Part shown: piece after piece, positions 50,032 to 63,819 of the stretch
Layout of the letters: each line of letters starts with the position of its first letter
Position numbering within the stretch: the stretch's first letter is position 1
DNA from: Aphrophora alni
Taxonomy: Eukaryota > Arthropoda > Insecta > Hemiptera > Aphrophoridae
DNA length: 64,000 bases
Direction: 5' to 3'
Assembly (NCBI GenBank): GCA_963513935.1
Contig: OY740768.1
Location: forward strand, 35,400,216-35,464,215
Translations under genes and position numbers: made by a program
Notes under the pieces: model-generated
What the model saw: the letters and a program-made list of their open reading frames with translations, nothing else
Told to the model about the DNA's origin: nothing
The model's database searches: none

Positions 50032-53000
50032 CGAAGTAAAAGTCAAAAACATTACATTCTTGTGGTAGAAAATTTATGTGAAATAATTCTTATATCCTAA
50101 TATAAACAGATATTAATCGTAAAATATGGTAGGCTACTATTATTTAGTTTGAATAATTTTATGAGAAATATAAATACTAATTTATTGGAAAATAATGGTA
50201 TTAAAATAGTAAATCAACCAAATTTATTTTAATTGTCTGTACGAATTTTATGTATTTTAGAAACACGTGTGGGTTAAAATAATTTGTAAGCGTATACAAA
50301 AGTAGTAACATTTGTATAGTTAACAACAAAAACATCTACACCATTTTGTTGTAAAAGTACAAAATAATTATTCAATCACATGTAATAATAATTTTTGACT
50401 CTTGTAGACCTACAACTGATTCTCCCACACAGTAAAATAATATAATAAAATAACAAATACTTAATAAAACAAAATAAAAATGTAATATACTTTACATGTA
50501 AAAAAATAATATCTTAATGCAATGACCGTTCTTATAGTTGAGCACCTGTATCCATAAACATAAACAAGGTAAAAAAGAAAAAAAAATTCTAATTGGTTTT
50601 GTTTTTACAAATCACATTGTGAACTGAAAAACTATTTGTGATATTTTGTATAAAAATAGTAAATAATATTTCAGTCACAAAAAAATATATTAGCACTTGT
50701 ACGTCTACATACAATTTTTTAATGACATTTTTATATTTGTATTTAAGGAAATTGTTCAAAGTAGAGAAATTTAAATTGGGCTGATTGAAAGTTTATATTA
50801 TATAATAAAGAAAAGATTCTAAAAATATTTAGGTTTATATGTGAAATAGATAATATTTTGTGACAGTAATTATTTTGTAGAAATTTAGAGTTTCATAAAG
50901 AAAGCCCAGGCCTAAGTGCGGTCAATTTGTTATATTTTTACAACGTCTGTAGAAGTGCAATAATAAATGTTTTTAGTGAATAATAAATGTTCTTCAAAAA
51001 TTATTATGCCTATTTACGAAATATCTAAATTTGCGCGGGAAATCAATATTTTAGTTAAAACCTCTAAAATTGCAATATATTATTCTGCATATATTTATAA
51101 TAATAGAATTAAAATTGTCTATGTGTATCATTTTCTATAGTAAATATAAACACATTATTAAGAAAGAAAAAATATATACTATTCACAAAAGGATGCATTG
51201 TAAAATTCTTAAAATATGTTGGTCTTTGGTCGAATACTATGTGTCAGGAAATCATAGATAACAAAATGGAAATAACTAATTTAAGAATTTTCTTAAAATA
51301 TTGCAGTATAATTTTTTTTTGTATTTAGTAATACAATATCTGAAAGGAACAAATTTACAATATTTACTAACTGGCGCTATAAGATGGAAAATTTTATATT
51401 TCATTGAATGCTAAATTAAAATATTGTATTAAATAAAATTCAGTATTTATTTTAACGTTAATATTTTACGTAAGTAAATATGATTTTACGTAAGTAAATT
51501 TAGGTTTGAGGAGGTATTTTGTTTCTACGAAAATTATAAATATTTGATACAAAATAGACTCGTTCACTGTAAAAGATAACAATTTCGGAATAAAACTATT
51601 TTTATTGAGAGATAACATAAATTTCTTATCAATTTCATTTTACACTATGATTAATTTATTTTTAACAATTGCAGTTTAGTCATTCAGATACTTATTCTAC
51701 GTTGATTGTAAAATTTTTTATTGTAGATTTTACATGAATTTCTTACACAATGAAATCTGTAATACTTGGTTAGTTAAAGTCTTAATGACGGGTGCCTAAA
51801 AGATGGATAGTATAAATGAATGCGTCTAGTAGTTATATATATTACGTATTATAACTATTAAATCAATTAACAATTCCACCATGAATCAAGTAAGTTCAAA
51901 ATGAAGAAAATCATATGCTTACCGTGAAATATTGTAAAGTTCTATTTCAAACACAGTTTTATTTGCAAGTAAATATATTGTATTCACATCGATATATAAA
52001 TGTCTAATTATGAACAAAAAGATATTAAAACTAATGAAAAACAATTATTGTAATGCATGTTTTGTATTAAATCAAAGTTGTATTACTGCACTATAATGAA
52101 AATCTGTTTTCAACGCGTGTTCTAATATTAATATTAAATAGAGGTTTAATAATATCACAAAATGTTAATATCACTTTAATAAAAATGCTTTATTTAAAGA
52201 TATTCGAATGTATTTCTTAGAATTTAAAAGTAAAAACTCGTATACACATACATATATTAGAAAAATAAAACGTACTGGTTACATATTTTTTTAAATAGTG
52301 TAATAGTTTTCATTATAATCCAAATTAACCAAATAATATCTTATACAATAATATAAAAGTATGATTTATAGTTGTTTGATGTTAAAATTTAGGTTATTTT
52401 AAGTGGAATTATATTAATAAAGAAGACTGAATAAATAAAAGAAAAAAATTGTAATAATTTAAAGCTTACTTGAAGAAAATCACAAGCAATTTAAAAAATT
52501 ATTTTTTTCAAAATTAAAGTAATTTTTAGAAGCACCGGTAGAAATTAAAATAATAACAAGTTAAGAAAATGGATGATGCTAAAATTACAATGCAATTCTA
52601 GTTTTTGCTAAACATTTTTTAAACCCTTAAAAATGTATTACTATGTAATGTATTACTATATAAACCCTTAAATTATACCAATTTTATTATGGATCTCTTT
52701 TTATCATTGGTAACAAGAATTTCAATGTTATACACATTTTAAAACCACCTCTACTTTTTTAAGGCTATAACTGCATGAGCGTTGACTTGGACCGACATTA
52801 AAAATCAAGCCAAAGTTATTTCACAGCGGCCCTCTATATTACGTTCTTCAGGAGGCTTTTTAAAATTAAATAGAACCACAAACACAATAGTTGTGTGTTC
52901 TTTGTTTATAAATAATAGTGATACTTAATGGACAAAGTAAAACTATTACAGAATAAACCGAAATTAACAGAAAAAGAAAAAAAAGAAGCTTTGTCTGTTC

Positions 53001-55805
53001 TTTTTCCTATAAAAGAGAGTAAATTTAAGCCCATTTTATATGCGTACGTTAACATTTAAATTGCAAAGTTATGAATGGAAAGGTTTTAAACTTATATGCC
53101 AGTATTTGTTATAATATCTCTTATGAATTCTAGACTTTTAATTTTCGAATATCAAAAATTACGCCAAAAAATCACATCTCGTACTTGCATAAATATTAAT
53201 AAATTTATTTTTAAACCAAATAATTCAAACATAAAAATACTTATATTTGGAATTTAGATTTCACTTAATATACTTAATAAATAATCGTATAAATTTTAAA
53301 ACAGTTGCGTAATAAAGTTTATTCAAAACTGTTACAAAATAATAATGAAATGAATATGTCTACATTTAAAAAATACAAAATATTAAGTTTATGTTATATT
53401 CTCTTAATTATTTAATAAAATTCGTAATATATAAATTATTTTATTGCCAATAAATTTCAGAATCTTTTTAATATATTTTGTGTCGGTACTCAAATTATTA
53501 AAAAAATCAAAATTACCAATAGATCACCACGTTTGCGATAAGATATATCTTTTATAAACATTTCTATTAACCTATTGAAATTTGTAAAAAAAACAACTTT
53601 TTATTGAACAATATGGAATCAGATAGTTCTTAATATAGAGTTACGAATAACAGTCATAATATGAATAATTCTTGGAGAGAAATGTTTCAAGCCTATTTCA
53701 GGGTAAAAACGCTTATGTTAGAGCGAAAAAATATATTTAAAAATTTTATATTTCCTAATTTTATAAATTTTTTTATTATTTTAAAGATAAAACCAAAGAA
53801 AGAGTTATAAAATTAAGTAAAAAAGAGGCATTTTAGTGTTTTGTTAATGTTTTACTTCTTTCTATGAAAATAAATTGATATTTTCAATCTTAATAAAGTT
53901 TCTCAGACTCTTTGAAAAATGAATTTATGTGCAGGTATATTAAAAAAAATTACAAAACGTTAGTAAAACGTGATGAAAACAAGTAAGAAAGAACAACATT
54001 TCGGCCTATATAAGTTGTCGACACAAATTTCTTATTACACATATTGAATTTAGGTATATGATATTTGTTTAAATATTTTATATTTAATACATACCATTTT
54101 TAATTATAAACGGGAAGAACATGGTATACATACCATAAGGTAAATACAAAGTAAATTATATATAAAACAAGATTTCTCACCACCGTTGAAAATTTAGACC
54201 TTTTATATTAGATATTAAATAATTAATTATTAAATATATTTTTGTAGAAGCATAAATAATTAAATTTATTCAACATTCTATGAATGTATACCAATTACTT
54301 ACTAAAACAATATTTTTATTGCTATTGGAGGCGTAAGTAGCTCCAAATTAAATGATTTTAAGTTAAGGTAGTTGAAATGAATAAACGTCAGTAAGTTTAA
54401 ACTAATTAAAGTATAACTAATTTTTAAACATGATTTTTAAATATCTACAGAAAAAATGGACATTAAAAAAATAATAGTAATACACTTCTTACTAAATACA
54501 ATTTTATATATTTATTGTTAGTTAAATAATACATTAATTTTAATGCGGAAATAAATGTGAATGTTGTAGTTTATGTCCAATAAATTTAAAAAAATATTCA
54601 TAGGAAATTAAACAAAAGTGTAAAATTAATTTTTATGTAAGTAGTAATAAAGTTGGACTGAAATAATAGCAAGTTTTACGTAAAAAAAAAAAAAGACATT
54701 TACAATTAAAAATTATTCAACTAATTCTTTTGCAATTCTTCTATAAAATCAAATAAATAATTTATACTCGTATACATGGTATTCTCTTCATAAATGTATT
54801 AAATATTTTATAAAATAACCTTCATATCTGATGATGACATATCAAATCAAACTTTTTAGAACATTACATTATATTAGATAAAATATGTTCGAAATATCAT
54901 TTTACATCATGTTACATATATATCAATGTAAAATTTTCACTATGTGTATTAGGGAATTGTAGTGCATTTAAAAATTATACAAAATAGAAAATACAATTGC
55001 TCCTAATTTTTATTTTATTAAATTGAACATATTTTATATGTAAAAGCATAAATGTGATGTTAGTTTTATGAACACATCAAAGCCGCAAAATACATATTTG
55101 ATGCATCTTATTCCTGTAAATAACTTGTATAATAAATGATTTATTGCTACTTTTTTGTAACGAGTATTTAGATATATATTCCAGAAAATTTTTTAAATAA
55201 TAATTTGAGCCGTTATTACTAATTCTATTTATATATTTTCAAATACACAAACAGGTCAGTTACATGTAATATATAAATAGTATGCAATTTTTTGTTAAGT
55301 ATTAGTATTGTTTATTGACAGAATTACATTATACATTTTAACTTATATTTCTTCAAAAAAATTAATAAATTGCTCTATCTAAAGTATAAAAACTGCAATA
55401 ATTGTGAAAATCGTTTGGTAATATAAAAATAAACGTGCATTAACACTCTCTCCAAACCGTACATTGAGAAAGGCAATACAAAAAATCAATGTTACCTATA
55501 AGACAACAAATAAAGTCGAGTCTATTTTGTAACCTGAAGTTAAAAATAATGTAAATGTGCATCTTCAAACCGGGATTTATAAACTTACGTGTAGTGATTG
55601 TCCTAGTTCCACGTGAGATTGAAGGAACACTTCCCAACAAAAGAACTGAACCAATCAATCAATAAAAGTTTACCACTTAAAAATGAAGTTGAATTTTATA
55701 AAACGTATTTCACGTAGTAGCAATAATTCTTAACAAAATCAAACCTTACAATGTGTTTCACAGATTGGTTGCATTTTAATAACAATTAACTTAGAACCAA
55801 CTAGT
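50032..55805. other. Very AT-rich spacer
   Basis: The most AT-rich part of the window. Small tandem duplications occur at 51,463-51,500 (attttacgtaagtaaat twice) and 52,634-52,665 (aatgtattactatNt twice). No coding similarity was seen; the frames at 51,070 and 55,440 are not convincing. Confidence 0.55.
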
Positions 55806-55812
55806 GGCATAA

Positions 55813-55824
55813 TGACGTCACGTG
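55813..55824. promoter_or_regulatory. CRE palindrome fused to an E-box
   Basis: tgacgtcacgtg contains the full CRE TGACGTCA overlapping CACGTG by two bases. A GATA-type tgataagag lies 40 bases downstream. Confidence 0.4.
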
Positions 55825-56107
55825 GTCTTCTGTAGAGTACATATTGCAACTTAGTCTATTGATAAGAGACAATCAAGATCAACGTTAAGGAACACATAAT
55901 TAAGAATCTGTAAAACAACAACTAACCAATATTATAAAATTAAATAATCTGTTGTAATTTATAAATATGTTTTGAAATAAATATTCAATATTATACTTTA
56001 CTTTTATAAGTATATTTATGAAAGTAGGATTACAAAATAAAATATTACTTATAATAAAACATCTATCAATAACTACTTACAATTTGTAAAGTCATAAAAA
56101 TCCGAAT

Positions 56108-56180
56108 AAATCCCTTTTCTAAATGTTCCCTATTCTAGTGATCCCTATTCTAGTAATTCCCTATTACCTATTCCCTTAAT
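56108..56180. repeat. Minisatellite, unit about 15 bp
   Basis: Four to five degenerate units of the form ttccctattctagta; the best pair is ccctattctagtgat followed by ccctattctagtaat. Confidence 0.8.
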
Positions 56181-56230
56181 CTAAAGCCGTTATCTTCAGT
56201 TGTACACAACGACATATTAATCTTAATCAC

Positions 56231-56246
56231 AAAAAAAAAAAAAAAA
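56231..56246. repeat. Poly-A tract
   Basis: About 16 A. Confidence 0.85.
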
Positions 56247-56249
56247 TCA

Positions 56250-56500
56250 TTTCATTATTTGAATGTCGGTACCGAGAGCAACCTAAATTTTAAAAGATGC
56301 CCTACTTTTGAATATAATAAATATATTTGCAACTCAAGTTGAGGGAAGGGCAGGTTTGCAAAGTCGAGAATGAAGAGCAGGTCCTCGGGTTCTAGTAGAA
56401 CAGGTTCTGGTTTCATCAACTCCCACGGTCTCATACACCCTCTTACCACCCTTTCCTCTTCCTAAAGTCATCCCCCTGTAGAACAAGATACAGAAACTGT
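56250..56500 (-). other. GC-richer block, possible exon-like segment
   Basis: The minus strand opens with a pyrimidine-rich tttctgtatcttgttctacag (ending about 56,480), a good 3' splice acceptor. Beyond it the strand is open in two frames, one reading ELMKPEPVLLEPEDLLFILD and FANLPFPQLEL (56,449-56,255). No family was recognised, and a donor at the 3' edge is not obvious. It may be an exon, a pseudo-exon or a regulatory block. Confidence 0.25.
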
Positions 56501-58055
56501 GTCAAAGAATTAAATATTCTTCACTATTGTATATAGTGGGTTATTGTGTCACGAGGGTGAGTTTGAGAAAGAGATCTAGACTTGATTATTCGCTTGTTCG
56601 AAGGCGATGAGAAATTATGTATCTACGAGTAAAATTAATGTTAATTTTTTGAGTGCAAAATATTAAGTATACTGTGTACAGTAACTTCAAACTTAATATA
56701 AATTTATATACTTTTTTCAGTAAGAAGCGGTACGGAATTATTTGTCTTTTAATGAATCATTTAATGTAAATCTTATAAAAGAAATATTTCAAATAGTTGC
56801 TTATTGGATGTCATTAAACAGTGATAAACATTCGAAATTTCGGTTGTTATAAATCGTGTAAAAATTTTCAACCTATGTGTAACCATGATAATAATTCAAC
56901 TACATATAATGAAATAAGAAAGTAAGTGATTAAAAACGTTTGACGTACATTCATATTAAGGATATAACTACCATTTATTTATGAGTGAGTATTAGCCTTA
57001 ATAATTTTTTTAATAATTTGAAAATTTTCATTTTAAATGTTATAAAGTAGTTACTATTTATAAAAATAATCAAATAGTTATTCAAATACAGTAAATTATT
57101 CAATGAAACACTTTAAAAGTTGTACTGACCAATAAATTAAATTTTAATATTGCAAAAAAAAGTAAATAACAAAGTAACATTTATAAACAGTATTTAATAT
57201 AAAATACTTAAAACATTTATGCTGTTATAATCTTAAAAACCCCGATCTAAAATTAAGTTTTGAGAAGCAAATTTCATTTGATATAAAATCAGCTATTAAG
57301 CTTTTTTTTTAATACATCACAATCGGAGCTAATGAATTTTGTTATTAAAGTTTTAAAGGTTTCAAATTTACTTCCCAGTAGCGAGTTACTAAACGAAAAG
57401 TATACGATGTTCTTAGGCGTTTATGGTCCTTCTAAATTTATCTGCACTCTAATGTAAGAAAATGATGAAAAATCAAAGATTGAAAATGTCTGTAAAAATG
57501 AAGTACTCACAAACTGTTCCAATGAATATTGCTGTTGTTTTTATGGCTCATTTCAAAAGCAAAAAACATTAGTTCGTTGTTATATATGTATTATTTAGAT
57601 GTTTGCTTGAGCATATACAATATATTGTGGGTATTTATTTATTCTATAATATCGTGGAACAATTGGGTTCTCTTTCTCTCTATATAATTTTATCACTGAT
57701 AATTATAAATATTATTATAATAGTTTTTGTGTGATTGTGGTTTTAGTGAAGTGCTGTTATATTCTCGTAAAAAGTCAATCACCCTTAATATAGTCTATGA
57801 TTTTTAATATTAAGTTATTGTTTTGTAAAAGCATAATTATCTACTTTGTTTGTAACAGTCCTATATTAAACCTTAAACTTAAATATTAAACCTAATATAT
57901 AGTGAAACTATGAAATAACATTTAACAAATATAAAAAAATTCAGTTTTATGTATTTTTAATTAATTTGTTTATTACGTAGAATGTAAAAATGAAAGAGGA
58001 AAATTCTTTGAAAAGCTTTCACATTTTACAGACAAAGTCCAAATTATTGAGTTTA
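56501..58055. other. AT-rich spacer
   Basis: No feature was recognised. Confidence 0.55.
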
Positions 58056-58059
58056 CATT

Positions 58060-58290
58060 TAAAGTGGAAGAAGACAACTGGGCATGCGCGGTGAGCTAAT
58101 GACAGTTGCCAACTTCCTTGCGTTAGTATTTAATAAAAATGGCGGCCTATTAGGTTGCAAAGAGACGCTCTTTTATCGAGCGAATTCTGGAAAAGCCTGG
58201 TCTAAAAATGGCTGCCATGATGAAACTACGACTCATCTCAACCAAACATGTTGTTTAAACAAGAGCTCAACCTAGCCATGAATCCGCTTA
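58060..58290. promoter_or_regulatory. GC-richer block with paired AAAATGGC(G/T)GCC words
   Basis: Has gggcatgcgcggtgagc at 58,080, aaaatggcggcc near 58,135 and aaaatggctgccatg near 58,206, two Pho/YY1-type GCCAT cores about 70 bases apart in one orientation. The 63-codon open frame 58,084-58,275 shows no known motif. It may instead be a fragment of the repeat carrying the same word elsewhere in the window. Confidence 0.3.
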
Positions 58291-60815
58291 ACCCATTCCA
58301 TACCATGCCTAGTCAATATTAGACATTCCGTTAATTAACCATTTTCACTGCCATTAATCGTCTATTTTTCATTAAACATTGTGCTTTCCCTATACATTTC
58401 ATACTAATTACTAGATCCATAATTAGGGTTGACGCCTTTACTTATCAAATAAACCTTTGTAAATATAAAAGAACTATAACGCGAACAACACTGCAACTCG
58501 AAGCGTTAAAGTCACCGCGGTAACTTCAACCACAGTTTTAAATATTATATTCTTCACACAATATTAAATAGCCTAAATTAAAAAAATAAATAATCTTTAT
58601 TTGTAATAATTTCTGTATTGAAGGAAACAAAATTAACGAGTGTTTTTCCTAATATTTTATACTTATTAGCGTGATTTTAGCATACAAAATATAATTAAAC
58701 AAAATAAAATAATTTTAAACATAGGCCTACATTGTTTTATGATGAAATAGATTTCTATGATCGCAACTTTTCAATTATTTATATTAAATCTAATTTTTTT
58801 CGTACTATGGATGATCGTATTAAAAAACGTTTAATTTCATGGATTTAAAAATAAATAAAATAAAGTTTAAAAAAAAAAACCTTGTCATTATTAACAATAT
58901 TGTATATTTAATATATACTGTATTTAAGATATAGTAAAAACTTTGTAATGCAAACTATATAATTAAATTTCAATAAAATGTTACGTTTATTAAAAGATTT
59001 GATATATATTTTATTATAGGTAATATTAAAAAAAAATGTAATAGCAAACAATAAAGTTGAATTATATTTCTTACGCAAGCTGTAGTCATAAGGAAAATTT
59101 TAATTTTAATTTATTAAAACACAACACGTTCTATAATTTTAAAGAAAGGAGGAAAATCATGTATGTGCTAGTTTTGGCGTTTGGCTATAATTATAAATAA
59201 ATATGTAAGGAATTAATATAATTTATATAAGTATCTAGATTCATTTAGACTCAGTCTTTTATATGCTATTATATCTTAAAATAAATAAAATTTAGAATGG
59301 ACAAAAATAATATTTTAAATATTGAATATAAAAAATATATTAACTGTATATTTATTATGTTATAAACTCAATTCAATAATATGATCAAATTAGGATAAAT
59401 ATTCAATTCCAATCAATTAAATTGGACAAGAATGAAAGAAACATCAATATCCTGAAAATCAAACTACTTCAATATAATTTAAAATTTGTACAGATTATAT
59501 CTGAAACTATTTAGGCCAAACATATTATTAATTTAGAAGTAAGTTACTCTTATAAAAAGAAATACAAAATTTAGTTTCAACAAAAAAACAAATTATTCGA
59601 AATTACGTTTAAAAAAAACAACTTAAAATTACTCAACATTTATAACTTTTCCCCAATTTAAAAATTCATAAATAATAAAAAAAAATCACTGCAAATTATA
59701 TGTTTATAAATTACATTTGTTTTTTTCCCTTAAACGAATCATATATATTGAACTGAATTGTTTCCACATAAAAAAACTTATTATTAAACGTCGAATTAAG
59801 TAATTTTTACTTTATTTCCTAATTAGTAAAATGTAACTAATTTTATAATAGAACAAAATTTAATAAATAATAAAATGTGGAAACATGTTCTTCTTTTAAA
59901 TTTTTTCGCTATTCAAAGCGATCTTTGTAATACTATGAATACATTTGAAAAAATAATTCAAGAATAAAAATACAAGTGTTATCCCAACTAATATCATATT
60001 TTTACTTTTCAAATTGGCTGTTTTGATTGAGTTAGACAATTGTACTGTGGTAATAGATGCTGCCTTAGTTAATTAATTTCAATAAAATTTACTTTCTTAA
60101 TTTCCATAAATTCATATAGGCTAAATATGAATTTAATATGTAGAGCCACATATATTTAATTAATTTTTTTACACTAAGTTGTGTCTATTTTGTGGATAGT
60201 AAATCTGAATTATTTTGTGAAGCGTGTATTTAATTTTATACAAAAATCTTTGCTTGCGAGTAATAAATAGAGATATGTATTTAAATATTATAGGCCACAT
60301 TTTATATTAAAGATTTAACTGCTGTAATATTACATTATTGATTCATATTTTTTGTAATGAAGATTGAGAGTGTACACTAAATATCATATAAGTGTACATT
60401 CTGCTAATAAATGTGCTATATATTTACTGGTTTAAAACTTATGCCATGAGATAATTACTAAAATGCAGTGACGCACAAGTTTGTAAAAAAATGACTATAA
60501 GAGATTTAAAAAAGTTAGTGTAAAGTACTACTTCAATGAACAAAACCAGCATAACAGGAAAAATTATTAGACAATTATTTTAGTAGTTTTGAAAGAATGT
60601 ATAACTTAAGTGTAAAAACTTGTCTTTTACGGTCCTAAATTTTATTATAAAACTAACATAATTTATATACTTAATCATATTTCGATGACAGTATTACATT
60701 AAATTCTACTATTTTTGTATTAGCAGTGTTCCTTTGAATCTTTGTTTCATAATTGGTGTTCGAATTAATGGTACAACGAATAAGTCATGAAACAAAATAA
60801 AACCACTTATACCAC

Positions 60816-60818
<3 letters not shown>
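58291..60818. other. AT-rich spacer
   Basis: No feature was recognised. Confidence 0.55.

Positions 60819-60854
<36 letters not shown>
60819..60854. repeat. (AT)n microsatellite
   Basis: About 18 uninterrupted AT units. Confidence 0.95.
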
Positions 60855-61978
60855 TAGCTGGTACTGCGCAGAAGTTCTGAGAATTATATTAACATAATGT
60901 AAACATAACCTCAAAATCAGCTAATAATTTATAACAGCTGCTTCAGCTGTATGATAAGCTGAAAACTATATTGAAATAGTTGAAAGAGTAAAAGCTGAAA
61001 ATATTTGTATGAATGGTTGTAAAATTGCAAAGTTGCTTATGGTTGTTATGTGATATTTACATTATGGAGATCTATTTTATAATATGAACTTTGAATCTTG
61101 TAAGAAACAAATGAATAGTTTTCACGTAGTTCATGAATATCTATTGTAACATTCATTTTCATACCTCGTGGTGTAGATTTATCAATTGGCTATTAACTGT
61201 TTCTATATAGAGATAATAGCTGTTACTACTTAACCGTACAGAATATCTACACATTTATTTTGTACAGTATTGTAAACATGACAAATTAATAACAATTATG
61301 AAAGAGTTATTAAATCAAATCATTTGACGGTTTAGTTATTAGGGTAAATATACATTTTATGAGATAAAACATTGATTTTAATAGTTGATATCTGACTAAA
61401 CTGTGGTAGTGCAAGCATATAGTGTATTAAAAAATAACAGGTATGATAATAATTGACAAAACAATAACTAAACTAAGTATATATATTTTAAATATTTCTT
61501 CATATTATATTATTTGGAGAGCAAATTCAAATTAATCAAAAAGTAAAATAGTTTAAATTTCTTAAGAAACTACAGTTTTAAGTGCTAGAGCATGCAGAAC
61601 AATTATGAAATTCGCCATAATATTATAGGAGCTTCATAAATAGATACTAAATATTTTTTTAATTGTATTAATATAAAGAATTATTTTTTTTCAAAACATT
61701 GACAAATATATATTTTGTTATTAATAGTAGTTTTTTTTTTACTAAATAACGTTTTTGTATAATTAAAAAATACTTCACAAAAGAGTGTATTTTCTTTAAA
61801 ATATAGAATTCCAATATGTATATACAAACAAAAGAAATTGTATTTTTCTCCTGTTCTACAATATATTTTACCATCTTAAGTGTAGTAAAGAATACTCGTG
61901 AAAACTTAAATCACCAAATGAAATAAAGCACAAGTTGTGAGTTATATAGTTTCGTGCCAAGAGAGATTTTGTGCGACA
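60855..61978. other. AT-rich spacer
   Basis: The minus-strand frame 61,668-61,874 is AT-driven. No gene was recognised. Confidence 0.55.
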
Positions 61979-62016
61979 ATTGAAGATGATGGCTTAATGA
62001 CTGAAACTCCGTCTTG
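61979..62016 (+). repeat. TTGAAGATG...CTGAAAC motif copy
   Basis: ttgaagatgatggcttaatgactgaaactccgtc (listed here in two parts: attgaagatgatggc and ttaatgactgaaactccgtc). Same layout as 63,119 and the PLE tail. Confidence 0.4.
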
Positions 62017-63115
62017 AATTGTATTAAACACACAAATTATTCATTGTGAAAGATTGTTTTTATTTCATTTGGTGTGATATTGATATACAATGTCTTTAAC
62101 TGTATGTATAAAGACTCCCTCAGATTAAGTTGTATTTATTAACAACTCATGAGTCATGAGTCAAGTTGTGAAATTAAAAATAAAAACAGTTTCTGTATAT
62201 TAAAGAGGTTGGTCAATGTACATCGGGGTTTTGCTCATAATGGTGTTGGAAGGGTTTGATCGAGATGAGTAGAATATTTAGCAAAAGACTTTATTTGAAA
62301 TTAAACAGGAATCACGGATACTACTTTAGTTATGGGATTTTGGAATACGATTACCAAGTTCATTTTGCTTCTACTAGTAATGCTTGCAGTAACACTTGTG
62401 ATATGTATCTGAAAAAACTCTTAAGAGATTTTCCTAACGAAAATGGGAGTATGGAGTGGATATTGTCAACTTGTTTTACCGCGAGCAACGGTTACTTCAA
62501 TGGTTTTAGCTGAAGTTTTTTTATTAGAAAAAACTCTTAGAGTCTTTTGAATCAAAATGACTTCTCGAAGCGATAATTTGACATAAATTTTAAGAATAAA
62601 GAGGTTAAGTGTTAAAAACTAATTTAACATAAGGCTCTTTGTATGATTAATTTTGAATAGTCAGAAATTTAAAAACCTGTACAACGTGCGCGAAAACAAA
62701 TCCGAAAACAGATTAGTAATAAAACAGATTTGTAAATAAAATAATGTTTTAATATAACAGACATCTAGAGAATTAATAAATGATACAACTAATTTGTGTA
62801 ATTTTCGACTCGTACATTATGGCGCTTTAAATTCATCATTTCTGAGTTCTGGGTACCTTTTTTAGAATTTTTATTTCATGGCCTCTCTCTAACACCAAAA
62901 ATGCTAATAATATTCATTTCTTAAGTCAAATTTAGAGATATAAATAATCCTTACATACATATTATGACGAACTGATTCGTTAACTGAATTACTTTTCTGT
63001 AGGTGTGATTATTATTTCTTCTCTGGCCGAACATTCATAGATTTTTTATCATGTTTTCTCGTCTATTCCTTTGATGTTTCAGGGTTGTATATAATGTTTT
63101 ATAGGGTTGTGTACG
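62017..63115. other. AT-rich spacer with an unassigned open frame
   Basis: The plus-strand frame 62,256-62,513 (85 codons) has fairly balanced residues (six Cys-free stretches, then SNACSNTCDMYLKKLLRDFP) but no recognised domain. A related word (gaaaaaactctta, then gagtcttt/gagatttt) repeats at 62,411 and 62,527. Confidence 0.4.
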
Positions 63116-63118
63116 CAA

Positions 63119-63153
63119 CTGAAGATGACGATTTAGTAATTGAAACGTCAAAG
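63119..63153 (+). repeat. CTGAAGATGACG...TTGAAACGTC motif copy
   Basis: ctgaagatgacgatttag followed by taattgaaacgtc. It keeps CTGAAGA, GAAAC and GTC in order, the best preserved of the copies. Confidence 0.5.
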
Positions 63154-63155
63154 TA

Positions 63156-63815
63156 AATTGAAAATTAAATGTAAATTTGAATGTTAATTTCATTTAGAGA
63201 TTCAATTTTTCATTAAAACTAGTTTGTAAAGTTTCAGATTGATAGATTAAAATTTGACCGTTGTTAGTATTCTTGACTTTTTTTATTGCTTCAAATGCTT
63301 CCATTCCACTATTTAAACGCAAAATGAGTAAAGATTTTTTAAGAGAGATTGTACTATGGAGTGACTAAAAGAAATATTAATGAAAAGAGTAAACGGTTTA
63401 TGAGAGGTTTTGAAATGTCCTAGATAGAAGTATTAAAAAAAAAAATTCAAATAGGGAACACACGGTCTACACGTAGAGCATTGCATTAATTTTAATATCT
63501 TCATGTGCTCACTAAATTGCGTACATGCGTGGTAATTTCAAGAGATCCTTTATATCATTTTCATAAAGTCCTAGGTTAGTTCGATTTTTTTTATCAGGTC
63601 CCTCTTAATAAACATTTTATTTTCTTCTGATCTTGAAGCTATTAGAGAATTCGAGGGCAAGAAGTCTTCTCTTACTTTTTAAAAGATGAAAGAGAGGTTT
63701 ATCGACCTAAAAACTCATTTTACTTTTGTTGTTTAAAGGCAAAAGGTTCTCGGTAATTTTCCCCTTAATAAAAGAAAGAAAGATTGTAAAATGAACACCT
63801 TATATTCTTCGAATA
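63156..63815. other. AT-rich spacer
   Basis: No feature was recognised. Confidence 0.55.
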
Positions 63816-63819
63816 ATGT

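Noticed and set aside
62256..62513. 85-codon plus-strand frame as a possible small gene
   Set aside because: No domain, signal peptide or splice context could be supported. Listed only as unassigned within its spacer.
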